Shown here: piece after piece, positions 1 to 7,831 of the stretch
How the letters are laid out: the number at the start of each line of letters is the position of its first letter
Position numbering within the stretch: the stretch's first letter is position 1
From: Candidatus Bathyarchaeota archaeon
GTDB taxonomy: Archaea; Thermoproteota; Bathyarchaeia; 40CM-2-53-6
DNA length: 64,000 nt
Reading direction: 5' to 3'
Assembly: GCA_005888745.1 (NCBI GenBank)
Contig: VBBS01000030.1
Location: 62,001 to 126,000 of the forward strand
Translations under genes and position numbers: made by a program
Notes under the pieces: generated by a model
Told to the model about the DNA's origin: nothing
The model's database searches: none
Seen by the model: the letters and a program-made list of their open reading frames with translations, nothing else

Positions 1-197
1 AGCCAGTTGGTTCAAGGGCCGCGGCGCCGATAGTTTCAGAGATCAATGCTCGAGATGCTCCTGAGCTTGCGACCCCCCTAGCGAGCTTCGACAACCAATC
101 CGACGCACCTGCATGTGAGAACTGCGGCATGATCATGGTCCGGGCAGGGTCGTGCTACAAGTGCAATAACTGCGGCAACACTAGCGGTTGCGGATGA
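1..197 (+). CDS. nrdJ: Class II (B12-dependent) ribonucleotide reductase, C-terminal end only
   Basis: The reading frame is open from the window edge to the TGA at 195-197. Its last residues contain two CxxC pairs (CENCG and CYKCNNCG) and finish with TSGCG. This cysteine-rich tail is the C-terminal zinc-ribbon region typical of adenosylcobalamin-dependent ribonucleotide reductase, where the terminal cysteines re-reduce the active site. The catalytic barrel lies outside the window, so the call rests on the tail alone. The enzyme makes deoxyribonucleotides in the cytoplasm. The next gene, an NfeD-like protein, is convergent 8 bp away. Confidence 0.75.
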   Translation, partial: PVGSRAAAPIVSEINARDAPELATPLASFDNQSDAPACENCGMIMVRAGSCYKCNNCGNTSGCG

Positions 198-205
198 GAC
201 CTTGC

Positions 206-508
206 CTACGACTCGACCAGGAGCACTAACCCGTCGGTTTCTCTGACTTTCACAAGGGTCCCTTTTTGTATCATCCCACTTGACGTCTTCGCAGAGAACT
301 CTTCGCTGTTAACAAGTACCGTGCCCGTGGATTCTGTAATGTCAGATGTTGCACGACCGGTTGATCCTATCAATCTCTTGAGAGTTTCCTCAGTCAAATT
401 CGAAGGCGGTTTAGTTTCGCCCGAAAACGCGTAGAACAGAAACCATAGTACGAAGCCTCCAACAATTACAGCGATTATTCCATACAACGCAAGATCGATA
501 GCACTCAT
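206..508 (-). CDS. Short NfeD-like membrane protein
   Basis: A 100-residue protein with one hydrophobic segment at about residues 6-28 (LYGIIAVIVGGFVLWFLFY), a short linker, and a C-terminal half of about 55 residues that reads like the NfeD OB-fold (LIGSTGRATSDI...GTVLVNSEEF...IQKGTLVKVRETDGLVLLVE). This is the short, protease-free form of NfeD. Members usually partner with stomatin/SPFH proteins, but none is adjacent here. It is convergent with the nrdJ tail, 8 bp apart. The fold assignment is good; the function is only inferred from the family. Confidence 0.8.
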   Translation of the reverse strand: MSAIDLALYGIIAVIVGGFVLWFLFYAFSGETKPPSNLTEETLKRLIGSTGRATSDITESTGTVLVNSEEFSAKTSSGMIQKGTLVKVRETDGLVLLVES

Positions 509-817
509 ACAGTATTCGTCCTCAAACCGTGAAACCCGGGATTAAGTTTTGCTGACGGCTACTGTTCAGAACGTTAAACGCTTCTCCGAAACACTTTCGG
601 GTCCCCCGACAACAAAGAGGTAATGGTCTGCGATAATCACATTGTGTGACTACGAGAAGTGAACCGACATTATAAGCGGCGACAGCACTGTTCCATTCTT
701 GAGGCGAAAAAATTTATGAAATGTTACCCGCGCCAGAACTCTGAGAAGATCGAGACAGCTGTCAGCTGGATTAACAGGAACCCTTTGGGGCTAACGCTCC
801 GCTAGGAGTGCTGAGAG
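509..817. promoter_or_regulatory. Divergent intergenic region, NfeD-like / bactofilin-like
   Basis: This 309-bp gap separates divergent genes. It holds two AT-rich archaeal TATA candidates: TTATAAG near 672 and AAATTTATG near 712. The latter faces the bactofilin-like gene and would leave a leader of roughly 75 nt. No coding signal was seen. Confidence 0.4.
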
Positions 818-2047
818 ATGGGCGATGTTACTGTCCCTCGAAACGCTGCCGTGAAGCTTGCAAAGGTGGATGGCCAACTTCACCTTTTGGACAGAGCTAG
901 AGTACAGGCGGAAGGAGAATCGCCCATCGAGGTCTCAGGCGAAGTAATTTGTGAGGGAGACGCTGAGTTCGAAGCCAGTCTCACCTGCTCAAGACTAAGC
1001 ATTGAACATGGAAGAGTAGAGATCTCAGGCGACCTGAAGACGAGCGGTGATATCGAAGTGGATCACGGAGAGTTACGTGTCCGTGGCTCTCTGGAAGCTG
1101 GCTCAGTAGAAGTCGATTCTCGCCTATTCGTTGGAAAGTCCGCGACAGCTCACGACTTCGAGGTTGGAGGAACGCTGGACATTGGAGGCTCAATCAGCGC
1201 AACCAAGGTCGATGTCGGAGGATCCTTCAAAGTCGAAGGCGACGCGAATGTTGAGGATATCGATGTTGGAGGCCGGATCGAGGTCAACGGCAAGATCCAG
1301 TGTGAGAGACTAGACGCGGGCGGAAGTGCTGAGGTTGGAGGCGGTGAAATCTCTCGAATAATTGATGTTGGAGGTTCGTTCCGGTCCTCCAAGCCTTTGA
1401 AGTTCGACAAGATTGACGTTGGAGGAACCGTGTCGCTCGACCAGGGAGGCGAAGGGAGAACCATCGACGTGGGAGGAAGATTCGAGAGCAAAGGGGACTT
1501 GACCTTCGAATCGATAGATGTTGGAGGAATGGTCGACATCGCTGGGAACGGAGAAGGAGAGGAAGTGGATATCGGAGGCATGCTGCAAGTTTCTGGCAAC
1601 CTCCATCTCAAACGCGATCTAGAGATGGGTGGAACGGCCCGAATTGGAGGAAGCCTGAGGCTTGCCTCGTTAGAGGTCGGCGGCATGATAGAAGCGGATC
1701 TGATAGTTGCTGAAGACGAGGTAGAAATTGGAGGGCGTTTGCGGACAACAAAAGGAACGAAAGCAAAGACAATCCAGCTCGGTCAACGGTCAGAAGTATT
1801 GGGGGTCCTTGTTGGCGAGCATGTAAAGATCGGAGACAATGCTAGGGTTGAAGACGTCTACGCCGACACTCTAGACATGGGCGAGAAAGTCCGAGCCCGA
1901 AACGTCTACGCTAAAGACGCCCGTTTCGAATCTCGTTGCCGAATAAGCGGGGAGGTAAAGTACCTCAATAGGATCGAGTCGGAACCTGACGTAGAGTTCG
2001 CGAAGCCTCCTCTGAAGACCAGCGATCTACCTAAGCCTCCTCTCTGA
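818..2047 (+). CDS. Bactofilin-like polymer-forming protein with DVGG repeats
   Basis: The 409-residue protein is built almost entirely from short beta-strand repeats, roughly 20 residues each, marked by DVGG/EVGG/DIGG from about residue 100 to 300. This is the pattern of a right-handed beta-helix of the bactofilin/polymer-forming (DUF583) family, cytoplasmic scaffold proteins that polymerise without nucleotide. It is about twice the length of a typical bacterial bactofilin and has no membrane segment. The last residues are proline-rich (KPPL twice). A small winged-helix gene starts 11 bp after its stop, so the two are probably co-transcribed. The beta-helix reading is firm; a cytoskeletal role in this cell is inference. 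Confidence 0.8.
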   Translation: MGDVTVPRNAAVKLAKVDGQLHLLDRARVQAEGESPIEVSGEVICEGDAEFEASLTCSRLSIEHGRVEISGDLKTSGDIEVDHGELRVRGSLEAGSVEVDSRLFVGKSATAHDFEVGGTLDIGGSISATKVDVGGSFKVEGDANVEDIDVGGRIEVNGKIQCERLDAGGSAEVGGGEISRIIDVGGSFRSSKPLKFDKIDVGGTVSLDQGGEGRTIDVGGRFESKGDLTFESIDVGGMVDIAGNGEGEEVDIGGMLQVSGNLHLKRDLEMGGTARIGGSLRLASLEVGGMIEADLIVAEDEVEIGGRLRTTKGTKAKTIQLGQRSEVLGVLVGEHVKIGDNARVEDVYADTLDMGEKVRARNVYAKDARFESRCRISGEVKYLNRIESEPDVEFAKPPLKTSDLPKPPL

Positions 2048-2058
2048 GATGGCTGGGC

Positions 2059-2355
2059 GTGGCGAAACGGTCTCGCGTAGACATCTATTCCGAAATACTT
2101 GAAGCTCTCAAGCGGAGAGGACCTACGAAGATTACGCGAGTCTCATACGCTGTCGGACTTCCAGTAGATCGGATCAAAAGGTTTCTGACTGACTTGTCCT
2201 CTTTCGGATTGGTCAGAATACTAACGGGTGAGGATACGTCGTATTCGATAACGCATCGCGGACTGGAGTTTCTCGAAGCGTATTGGAAGCTCGCGAGTTT
2301 CCTGAAATTCTTGGGTGAGAAAACGACACTTGAAGCCGATTCTGGAGAACTCTAA
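2059..2355 (+). CDS. Small winged-helix DNA-binding protein (ArnR1/HTH_45-like)
   Basis: A 98-residue protein from a GTG start, 11 bp downstream of the bactofilin-like gene. Residues 8-80 look like one winged helix: YSEILEALKRRGPTKITRVSY, recognition segment LPVDRIKRFLTDLSSFGLVRI, then the wing (YSITHRGLEFLEAYWKL). This is the common archaeal ArnR1-like single-domain regulator. It probably forms an operon with the bactofilin-like gene. Its 3' end overlaps the convergent zincin gene by 4 bp. Target genes are not known. Confidence 0.8.
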   Translation: MAKRSRVDIYSEILEALKRRGPTKITRVSYAVGLPVDRIKRFLTDLSSFGLVRILTGEDTSYSITHRGLEFLEAYWKLASFLKFLGEKTTLEADSGEL

Positions 2356-2900
2356 GCTACGTAACTTCTGTATTCCTTCTCGAATTCCCTGACAATCTCG
2401 AATTTCGGTAGTCGTCTAGATCTTGATTCTCCGTGATGCTGGAAGGTTATCTCAGGAAACATGACCGCGGGACCGTCAACCGCTAGCCGAGTGGCCGGGT
2501 GCTCGGGTCCGAGTATTCTTGCGCAGATCTGGCGGGTTAGTCGTCGGACGTCTCCCTCGTCTGCATAACCCAGGGTGTGTAGGTATTCGTGAAGTAGGGT
2601 GTAGAAGACGTATGCGTTGATGTATCGTCTATCCTTTGCAAGATGGGTTATCTGGTCCAGCAGGCTTCGGTTCATGACGATGAAGTTGGACCCCATTTGA
2701 TGAAATGCCCCGATATAGTCAGGTAGATCAGCGAGACCCAGCATCAGTCCAGTGCGCCGCCGGCCAATACTAGTTTTGACAGATCTCTTGACAAGCTGGA
2801 AGACTTCCGAGAAGTTGAAGCTACGGTCCAGGCTCTCCGACACATCCAAGTTGTTTTGGGACGTTTCCATTCGAGAATTTTTCCTAAGCACGTTGAACAC
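2352..2900 (-). CDS. Putative zinc metalloprotease-like protein (HExxH)
   Basis: A 182-residue protein with YTLLHEYLHTLGY at about residues 101-113, an HExxH zincin signature followed by a helix, downstream of FIVMNRSLLD. No signal peptide or membrane segment is visible, so it is probably cytoplasmic. The ATG at 2900 lies about 30 bp from a CTATATAAG box read in this direction, which fits a leaderless transcript. Its end overlaps the winged-helix gene by 4 bp. The third zinc ligand is not obvious. Similar small archaeal proteins are annotated only as hypothetical. Confidence 0.6.
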   Translation of the reverse strand: MFNVLRKNSRMETSQNNLDVSESLDRSFNFSEVFQLVKRSVKTSIGRRRTGLMLGLADLPDYIGAFHQMGSNFIVMNRSLLDQITHLAKDRRYINAYVFYTLLHEYLHTLGYADEGDVRRLTRQICARILGPEHPATRLAVDGPAVMFPEITFQHHGESRSRRLPKFEIVREFEKEYRSYVA

Positions 2901-2928
2901 GTGCTCAGGGATGATTTTGGGCTCTGCG

Positions 2929-2938
2929 CTATATAAGG
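2929..2938. promoter_or_regulatory. TATA box shared by divergent zincin and methyltransferase genes
   Basis: CTATATAAGG reads acceptably in both directions. In the minus direction it sits about 30 bp before the zincin ATG at 2900. In the plus direction it predicts transcription from about 2958-2962, which lies inside the reading frame leading into the methyltransferase and well upstream of its first standard start at 3065. Confidence 0.45.
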
Positions 2939-3064
2939 ACTGGATTTTCCATACTCCAATCGGAGGACGTTTCCCTGGACAATAGTAGAGACGAGTGGAG
3001 TAGCGTCGTCCGCGCCATTGAGGAAGCGTCGCCGGTTTATGAATCGACTAGCGAACGGATTTCC

Positions 3065-3721
3065 TTGGGGCTCGCCGGCCCGTTGAGGAGAAGAGCCGTT
3101 GCGTTTCTCCGATCCCACCGGAGAGAGTGGGTTTTGGACTCCGGCGCTGGGCCTGGTGTTTCCAGTCGGATGTTGCTGGAGAATGGCTTCGAGAATATTG
3201 TAGCTCTGGACCCCTCGATCCGCCTGCTCAGATTTGCAAGGTCCCGTCTGGGACAATGGTTCTGCCCAGTTGTTGGAGTTGCGGAGAATCTTCCCTTCAG
3301 ACCCAGTTGTCTAGGAGCTGTGATCACGTGTTTCTCGCTAAGAGATGTGATGAGCCTCGATCACAGTCTAGACGAGTTCGCGCGTGTCACGCGGCGCGGA
3401 GGCGCTCTTGCTGTTGTTGATATTGGCAAGCCTGACAGCGGATTTTGGCGTTCCCTGATCGGGTTCTATGTTTCGCATCTTATGCCCGTTTTGGCCCGCG
3501 TTTGGATTCGCGGAAAAACATCTGGCAATCCATTCAGGATGATTATTCCAACTTGGAAGAAGCTGAAAACCAACGGGCAATTGTCAGATCTTATTGAACG
3601 GTCGTTCGGGCCGTGCGCATTGAAGAGTTTCTTCCTCGGAGGCCTGGTTGTCTTCGAGGCTGATAGATTCTCAGTCTGGAAGGACGCCTTCCCAGTAAGG
3701 CCTGGAGGCACTGCTGGGTAA
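3065..3721 (+). CDS. Class I SAM-dependent methyltransferase (UbiE-like)
   Basis: From TTG 3065 the frame gives 218 residues with the SAM-binding motif LDSGAGPGVSS (about 23-33), an acidic residue after strand 2 (ALDPS), and motif ARVTRRGGALAVVDIG. It resembles UbiE/COQ5-type methyltransferases; the substrate is unknown. The frame is open upstream to 2915 and the translation there (VYESTSERISLGLAGPLRRR across 3035-3094) matches the family's N-terminal 'YD..N..ISLG' segment. The true protein is therefore probably longer, but no ATG/GTG/TTG is in frame; CTG at 2975 is the best candidate, 15 nt after the predicted transcription start. A lost base is the alternative. Confidence 0.75.
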   Translation: MGLAGPLRRRAVAFLRSHRREWVLDSGAGPGVSSRMLLENGFENIVALDPSIRLLRFARSRLGQWFCPVVGVAENLPFRPSCLGAVITCFSLRDVMSLDHSLDEFARVTRRGGALAVVDIGKPDSGFWRSLIGFYVSHLMPVLARVWIRGKTSGNPFRMIIPTWKKLKTNGQLSDLIERSFGPCALKSFFLGGLVVFEADRFSVWKDAFPVRPGGTAG

Positions 3722-3784
3722 AGGTTCAGGTTTTGCATGCTGTCGCGGAGGGTGGGCGCGGGAAAATCGACCTCCCCGGAGGGT

Positions 3785-3860
3785 CACATGATAGTTAGCA
3801 GAAAAGAATAGTTACTGGAAAAGAAAAATTACGAGAAAAAATAGTTACGGAAGGAGAGGT
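3785..3860 (-). terminator. Oligo-T tracts downstream of amt
   Basis: Read on the minus strand, this stretch after the amt stop has several T-rich runs (complement of GAAAAGAAAAATTACG and GAGAAAAAATAG), the usual form of archaeal termination. The motif AATAGTTAC recurs twice and ATAGTTAG once. No coding potential. Confidence 0.5.
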
Positions 3861-3929
3861 TTCGACAAGGGAAAGTTACGGACAGGCAGTCCCGAAAGAA
3901 GCACGGTTAGCGTCTTGGATCGTGAATGG

Positions 3930-5213
3930 CTACAGCTCTTCTCGGTTGAGGATTCCGTGCATTGCCTTGCCAATGATCCGGACGGACACGTAGGATAGGG
4001 TGAAGACGGTAGCCATGACCGCAGCTATACCCAAGGCTTCAATCCCCAGCTGCTCTAGGGCTGCAGTTCCCCCGCCGAACAACAGTCCGTCAGGAATCGG
4101 AGAGTTTCCCGGAGTAACGGGGTTTCCGGAGGCAATCGCAAAGGTTCTCTGAGAAAAGAAGGCGATCATCGCAACCCCGAAGAGCCCGCCGAGTAGGTGT
4201 CCCGGGAACAGGCCGACAGGGTCGGAGAACCATTTGAATCCTGAGAACCACTTCTCGCCAGCGAGGAAGAGGGGTCCTCCGATGAGCCCTAGAATCACGG
4301 CGCTGGCCGGGCTGACGAACCCTGCAAGCGGTGTTATGATGATGAGCCCCATGAGGACCCCGTTAGTTGCATAGATCAGATCTGGCATCTTCTTGATCAT
4401 CCTATATCTGAAATACATGATTGACAAGAAGGAAGAGGCCGCAGCCAGGAACGTCGTAAGGACCACGGTCATGGCCGAATTGTTGAAGGCGAGAACGCTG
4501 CCGGGGTTGAAGCCGAACCATCCTATCCAGAGAAGCAAGATCGACAACGTGAGCCATCCGCTGTTCAGCTTGTATGGTACCTGAACGCTCTCAATGCGTC
4601 CTCTCTTCTGTTCCTCTCGCCATATCTGGAGGACAATTGCGAGTCCCGCCGCTCCCGCGGCGCCATGGACTACTAGTCCTCCTGCGAAGTCCGCCATGCC
4701 CATGCGAGCCAGCCAGCCTCCAGGATTCCAAATCCAAGCTGCCGGAATATTCCAGATCAGAACGAAGTAGACGATCGAGTAAGCGAAGAAAGCTTGCAAC
4801 TTCATCTTACGTAAGACAACGACCCCGACGAGAGCAAGGGTGACAGATGCAAAGGCAGTCTCGAAAAGAAAGTAGGTCCCGGTTGTCAGACCCTGTCCGG
4901 TTGTAGCCCACCAAGCACCGGTGAGCAGCTGGTTTGCTTCAGAGGAGAATCCCCCCAGGAAGAATCCGTTGTAGACTGGGTTCCCGATTATCCCGTTGAT
5001 CGTGGGGGCGAAAGCGGTGTTGAAGCCGACAAAGGCCATGAAGAACATGGCTGAGCCGGTGATCAACATCGTCTTCAGGAGGCTGACGTCCATGTCGGCG
5101 CCAAGCTCTCCTACCTCGAGGAATCCGACAGAGACAGTCATTATGAAGACGAGAAGTCCACAGATGATGACCCAGAGATTATTCGCAAGCATGACGTCGA
5201 GGGGAGGAGCCAT
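3930..5213 (-). CDS. amt: Ammonium transporter (Amt/MEP/Rh family)
   Basis: A 427-residue polytopic membrane protein with about 11 hydrophobic segments. The pore signatures are present: D175 and H183 in ADFAGGLVVHGAAG, and H339 in FPGHLLGGLFG, giving the twin histidines of Amt proteins. It conducts ammonium/ammonia across the cytoplasmic membrane for nitrogen assimilation. A possible TATA box (CTTAAATC on the minus strand, around 5254-5261) lies about 42 bp upstream of the ATG. No GlnK/PII gene is next to it, unlike the usual bacterial arrangement. Length and motifs are normal for the family. Confidence 0.96.
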   Translation of the reverse strand: MAPPLDVMLANNLWVIICGLLVFIMTVSVGFLEVGELGADMDVSLLKTMLITGSAMFFMAFVGFNTAFAPTINGIIGNPVYNGFFLGGFSSEANQLLTGAWWATTGQGLTTGTYFLFETAFASVTLALVGVVVLRKMKLQAFFAYSIVYFVLIWNIPAAWIWNPGGWLARMGMADFAGGLVVHGAAGAAGLAIVLQIWREEQKRGRIESVQVPYKLNSGWLTLSILLLWIGWFGFNPGSVLAFNNSAMTVVLTTFLAAASSFLSIMYFRYRMIKKMPDLIYATNGVLMGLIIITPLAGFVSPASAVILGLIGGPLFLAGEKWFSGFKWFSDPVGLFPGHLLGGLFGVAMIAFFSQRTFAIASGNPVTPGNSPIPDGLLFGGGTAALEQLGIEALGIAAVMATVFTLSYVSVRIIGKAMHGILNREEL

Positions 5214-5748
5214 TATCGTGTCATCTTGCTCCGCAGATTCGATCAGTGTCGAGATTTAAGCTGGGGCATGCTTCTAGCCTCATTCGCAATAGCGGCTGGT
5301 TGTAGCCACAATATCATTCTAGCAAAGAATCCGCCGATTCCTATGAATCATGACTGGCGCAGCTGTCAAATTCCCCTCAAACACACTGGGGACGGGTGAG
5401 GTTCGCACGTTCCCGGCCTCCCATCCTCCTCGAGACGCAAGGCAGGGCAGTTGAAAGAATGAGGAAGAACCCGACGCCTACGGTAGTCCCCGGAGTCGAT
5501 GCCCCGAAGCTAGCTGATCAAACGAAGAGTAACAGCCACCTTACAATGATCCTCTGGTAGAGCATATGGATGAAGATGCCAACTCAGCTAAACCGTCTCT
5601 TCCGGCTTTACGCAACCAGAAATGAGGTCTCGACCGAACACATTCAACCATCTTCTCGTGACAACAAGGGGCCCATGAACAAGAAACCCAGTCCTACCAG
5701 GACAAAGAAATCGCCTAAGAACCTACATGCTCATAATTCGTTCAGAAT
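5214..5748. other. Intergenic stretch without a recognised gene
   Basis: About 530 bp between amt and the small zinc-ribbon gene. The right part (5570-5758) is open on the plus strand, but its translation is lysine- and asparagine-rich, without recognisable motif, and has no convincing promoter. No tRNA or known RNA motif was recognised. Confidence 0.4.
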
Positions 5749-5790
5749 AAAAAAATGAGGGAAGGGTATCTAGGCCTCCCTGAGGGGGCT
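5749..5790 (-). terminator. T-run terminator after the CxxC zinc-ribbon gene
   Basis: On the minus strand the stop at 5792 is followed by a short GC-rich dyad (AGCCCCCTCAGGGAGGCC) and then a run of seven T (complement of 5749-5755). Confidence 0.45.
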
Positions 5791-5791
5791 C

Positions 5792-5938
5792 CTAGTACCT
5801 TCGATGCTTTTGGTAACAGTCCCTGCAGTAAACTGGTCTACCTTCTGTTGGCTGGAAAGGAACTTCAGTCTCCTTACCACAGTCAGAACAGACGACTTTG
5901 TGCATTGTTCTGGGACCACCGTACGAACCACGACTCAT
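5792..5938 (-). CDS. Small CxxC-x17-CxxC zinc-ribbon protein
   Basis: A 48-residue protein, from ATG (complement of 5936-5938) to TAG. It begins MSRGSYGGPRTMHKVVC; the cysteine pairs are C17/C20 (CSDCGKETEVPF) and C38/C41 (YCRDCYQKHRRY), separated by exactly 17 residues. This is the known short CxxC-x17-CxxC zinc-binding family of bacteria and archaea, function unknown. A strong Shine-Dalgarno-like GGAGGTG lies 10 nt upstream of the ATG, and a T-run terminator follows. It stands alone between amt and the ankyrin gene. Confidence 0.88.
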   Translation of the reverse strand: MSRGSYGGPRTMHKVVCSDCGKETEVPFQPTEGRPVYCRDCYQKHRRY

Positions 5939-6059
5939 TCGGCCTAGTACACCTCCTATAATCCGCGATACCCTCCTGATCCCTTTACTAGGTTATAGAC
6001 CTTCGGAAAGCGAGCAGCGGGGGAAGTCGCGCTCTTAATTGATGCTCGATAAATCTCTT

Positions 6060-6722
6060 CTAGAGGGCGCCATGCCTTTTCAGGGTCTCCACGACCTCAA
6101 CATGATTCTTCTCTTTGGCAAACGACATTGGGCTTTTTCCGTTCCCGGTCTTCGCATTGGGGTCAGCCCCGTTTGCGAGGAGGAAGTTTACAAGTTCGAC
6201 GTTCCCGTTCTCAGATGCTCCCATTAGAGATGAGAACCCGCCTTCGTACCTGTAGTTGACCTGTGCCCCCCGTTTCACGAGTAGCTTTGCTATCTCAGTG
6301 TGATTGTTAGCCACTGCCCCAGTCAAAGCTGTGAAACCTGTCGTATTCCTCGCAACCGCGTTAACGTCCGCTCCTTTCCCAATGAGATATTCTGTTGCTT
6401 CCTTCTGGCCTAAATATGCTGTAAGAGCGACGAGCGCGAAGCCGTCTGGAGAGTATGCAGTTGCAAGCGAAGGATTACTCTCTATGAGAGATTTGGCGCG
6501 GTCAAGTTTTCCTAGGGTCGAGGCTTCAAAGATATCGAGTTCGGTTTTCTTGCTGGTTATTGCCTCCGCGATCTTCCGTTGTCCGTGGTAGAGCGCGAGG
6601 AGTATGACCGAAGTGCCATCCTTTGCCTTGCAGTTTGCAAGGGCTGGGTTTGTTTCTAGAAGCTGGTTGACTTTCGATAGGTTGCCTTTCTGGATGCCTT
6701 CCAGGAACTCATCTGTTTGCAT
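6060..6722 (-). CDS. Ankyrin-repeat protein
   Basis: About 220 residues composed of ankyrin repeats. The clearest are GFTALTGAVANNHTEIAKLL, a GGFSSLMGASENGNVELV unit with LLANGADPNA, and a final GKSPMSFAKEKNHVEVVETL unit. The protein is a cytoplasmic protein-protein interaction scaffold with no enzymatic domain. I prefer the second ATG (6722). The first, at 6731, lies inside a perfect palindrome, and a TATA-like ATATATAT at 6752-6760 predicts transcription from about 6728. The gene is divergent from a MarR regulator 75 bp away and shares its control region, so it is a likely MarR target. Confidence 0.88.
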   Translation of the reverse strand: MQTDEFLEGIQKGNLSKVNQLLETNPALANCKAKDGTSVILLALYHGQRKIAEAITSKKTELDIFEASTLGKLDRAKSLIESNPSLATAYSPDGFALVALTAYLGQKEATEYLIGKGADVNAVARNTTGFTALTGAVANNHTEIAKLLVKRGAQVNYRYEGGFSSLMGASENGNVELVNFLLANGADPNAKTGNGKSPMSFAKEKNHVEVVETLKRHGAL

Positions 6723-6730
6723 ACTTAGCA

Positions 6731-6747
6731 TAGCTAACCGTTAGCTA
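6731..6747. promoter_or_regulatory. Palindromic operator between ankyrin and MarR genes
   Basis: A perfect inverted repeat, TAGCTAAC-C-GTTAGCTA (8-bp arms, one central base). A partial copy, ACGTTAGC, follows at 6761-6768. It sits between a shared TATATAT element (6752-6762) and the ankyrin start, in the right place and size for autoregulation by the adjacent MarR-family dimer. Confidence 0.75.
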
Positions 6748-6797
6748 AGCTAATATATATACGTTAGCGATGCGATGCTTACAACTAGAATGCGTGC

Positions 6798-7238
6798 ATG
6801 ACAAAGAAACAAAGTCTCGAAGAGGTAGGTAGGAGCCTCCATCGTAACGCGATCCATCTATTACGCCGTCTGAGAGCAGAGGATTCAGCGATGGGAATCG
6901 GACCCGCGCAAGCCTCCGCATTGTCTGTTATTGTCTTTGGCGGTCCGCTCACATTGAACGAGCTAGCAGAGGCAGAGCAGGTTAGGCCGCCTACTATGAG
7001 CCGTGTTGTCGAAGCTCTGGTCAGAGAAGGATTCGTGAGGAGGGAAGCAAACAAAGACGACAGGCGTTCAGTCATAATCTCACCGACAGATAAGGGAACG
7101 AAAACTATGCACGAAGGACGAAACCGACGAGAGAAACGACTCATCAAGCTACTTTCCAAGCTTGATGCCAACGAAATTACCTGTCTGGAAAAGGGTTCTA
7201 TTATTCTATCAAGGATCCTGGCCGCAGACGACTCCTAG
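6798..7238 (+). CDS. MarR-family transcriptional regulator
   Basis: A 146-residue winged-helix protein with the MarR core: LTLNELAEAEQVRPPTMSRVV as the helix-turn-helix (about residues 51-71), then LVREGFVRREANKDDRRSV with the conserved D-D-R-R wing, then a C-terminal dimerisation helix. The start ATG lies about 40 bp from the shared TATA element. MarR proteins bind short palindromes as dimers and are released by small ligands. The divergent ankyrin gene and the convergent aldo/keto reductase remnant are the probable regulon, though the latter is now broken. The 3' ends of MarR and the remnant overlap by 4 bp. Confidence 0.92.
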   Translation: MTKKQSLEEVGRSLHRNAIHLLRRLRAEDSAMGIGPAQASALSVIVFGGPLTLNELAEAEQVRPPTMSRVVEALVREGFVRREANKDDRRSVIISPTDKGTKTMHEGRNRREKRLIKLLSKLDANEITCLEKGSIILSRILAADDS

Positions 7239-7468
7239 CCCGCCGAAACCTTCGATCCTTCCCAAGCCGCCAAGGCATCAACTGCACTCATCTCGTCGCG
7301 TGTTAGTTTCCAGTTGGCTCCTCCAATCATTTCACGAACCTCGTTCTGGCTTCGGACTCCGATTATTGCCGCGGCGGGTGAGGGGTGCATTAGTTCCCAT
7401 GCGATGACGGCGTTCACCATCGTCCCGTCATGAGCATCTGCGACTTGCCGGAAGGCTCGGCGGATCGT
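7235..7468 (-). pseudogene. Aldo/keto reductase, C-terminal remnant
   Basis: The last 75 or so codons encode the C-terminal part of an aldo/keto reductase: FRQVADAHDGTMVNAVIAWEL, AAAIIGVRSQNEVREMIGG, then NWKLTRDEMSAVDAL. The TIM-barrel N-terminal two thirds, with the catalytic Tyr/Lys/His, are missing, and upstream codons (to 7582) do not resemble the family. It is thus a truncated remnant, convergent with the MarR gene that probably once controlled it. Confidence 0.75.
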
Positions 7469-7624
7469 TTGAGTCTTAGTACAAAGAAAGATGGAGATAG
7501 AGATGTTCCCCTTCTTCTTAGAACACGAGATCTGAGCTCTCGGATGGGGGTCCCTCTCCGACGGAGTCTTGAAAGTGGTCAAGAGGGGTATAACTAGGCC
7601 CTTTGTCCTGTATTGAAGTGGCAG

Positions 7625-7831
7625 ATGCGTGACGCGTTGATCTGCAATGAGTGTGAAGAGTCTCAGGCATTTCCGAAGGATATTGTTGAGCTCGAATCCT
7701 CACTAGGTATTTCCCGCGAAGAATTGATGGCAGACATGGAGAAGGGGAAGCGATGCATTCTTTGTGGATCCGTCCTCGAGGAAGGTCCCACAGCTAAGCC
7801 TATCGAGAAAACTCAACCTAATGAACGGTGA
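7625..7831 (+). CDS. Small protein with two CxxC motifs (putative zinc-binding)
   Basis: From ATG 7625, 68 residues. There is one CNEC near the N terminus (ALICNECEES) and one CILC near residue 45 (KRCILCGSV), flanking a helical acidic segment (DIVELESSLGISREELMADM). This suggests a single zinc site with an inserted helix hairpin. A GTATAACTA box at 7588-7596 would place transcription near 7615-7620, so ATG 7625 is favoured over TTG 7613. The family is not recognised. Confidence 0.6.
   Translation: MRDALICNECEESQAFPKDIVELESSLGISREELMADMEKGKRCILCGSVLEEGPTAKPIEKTQPNER

Noticed and set aside
1150-1686. Long open frame antisense to the bactofilin-like gene
   Set aside because: Its Pro/Ser-rich repeats mirror the DVGG repeats of the real gene on the other strand; no promoter or family.
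5570-5758. 62-codon plus-strand frame before the zinc-ribbon gene
   Set aside because: Low-information Lys/Asn-rich translation, no promoter, and it ends in the terminator of the opposite gene.
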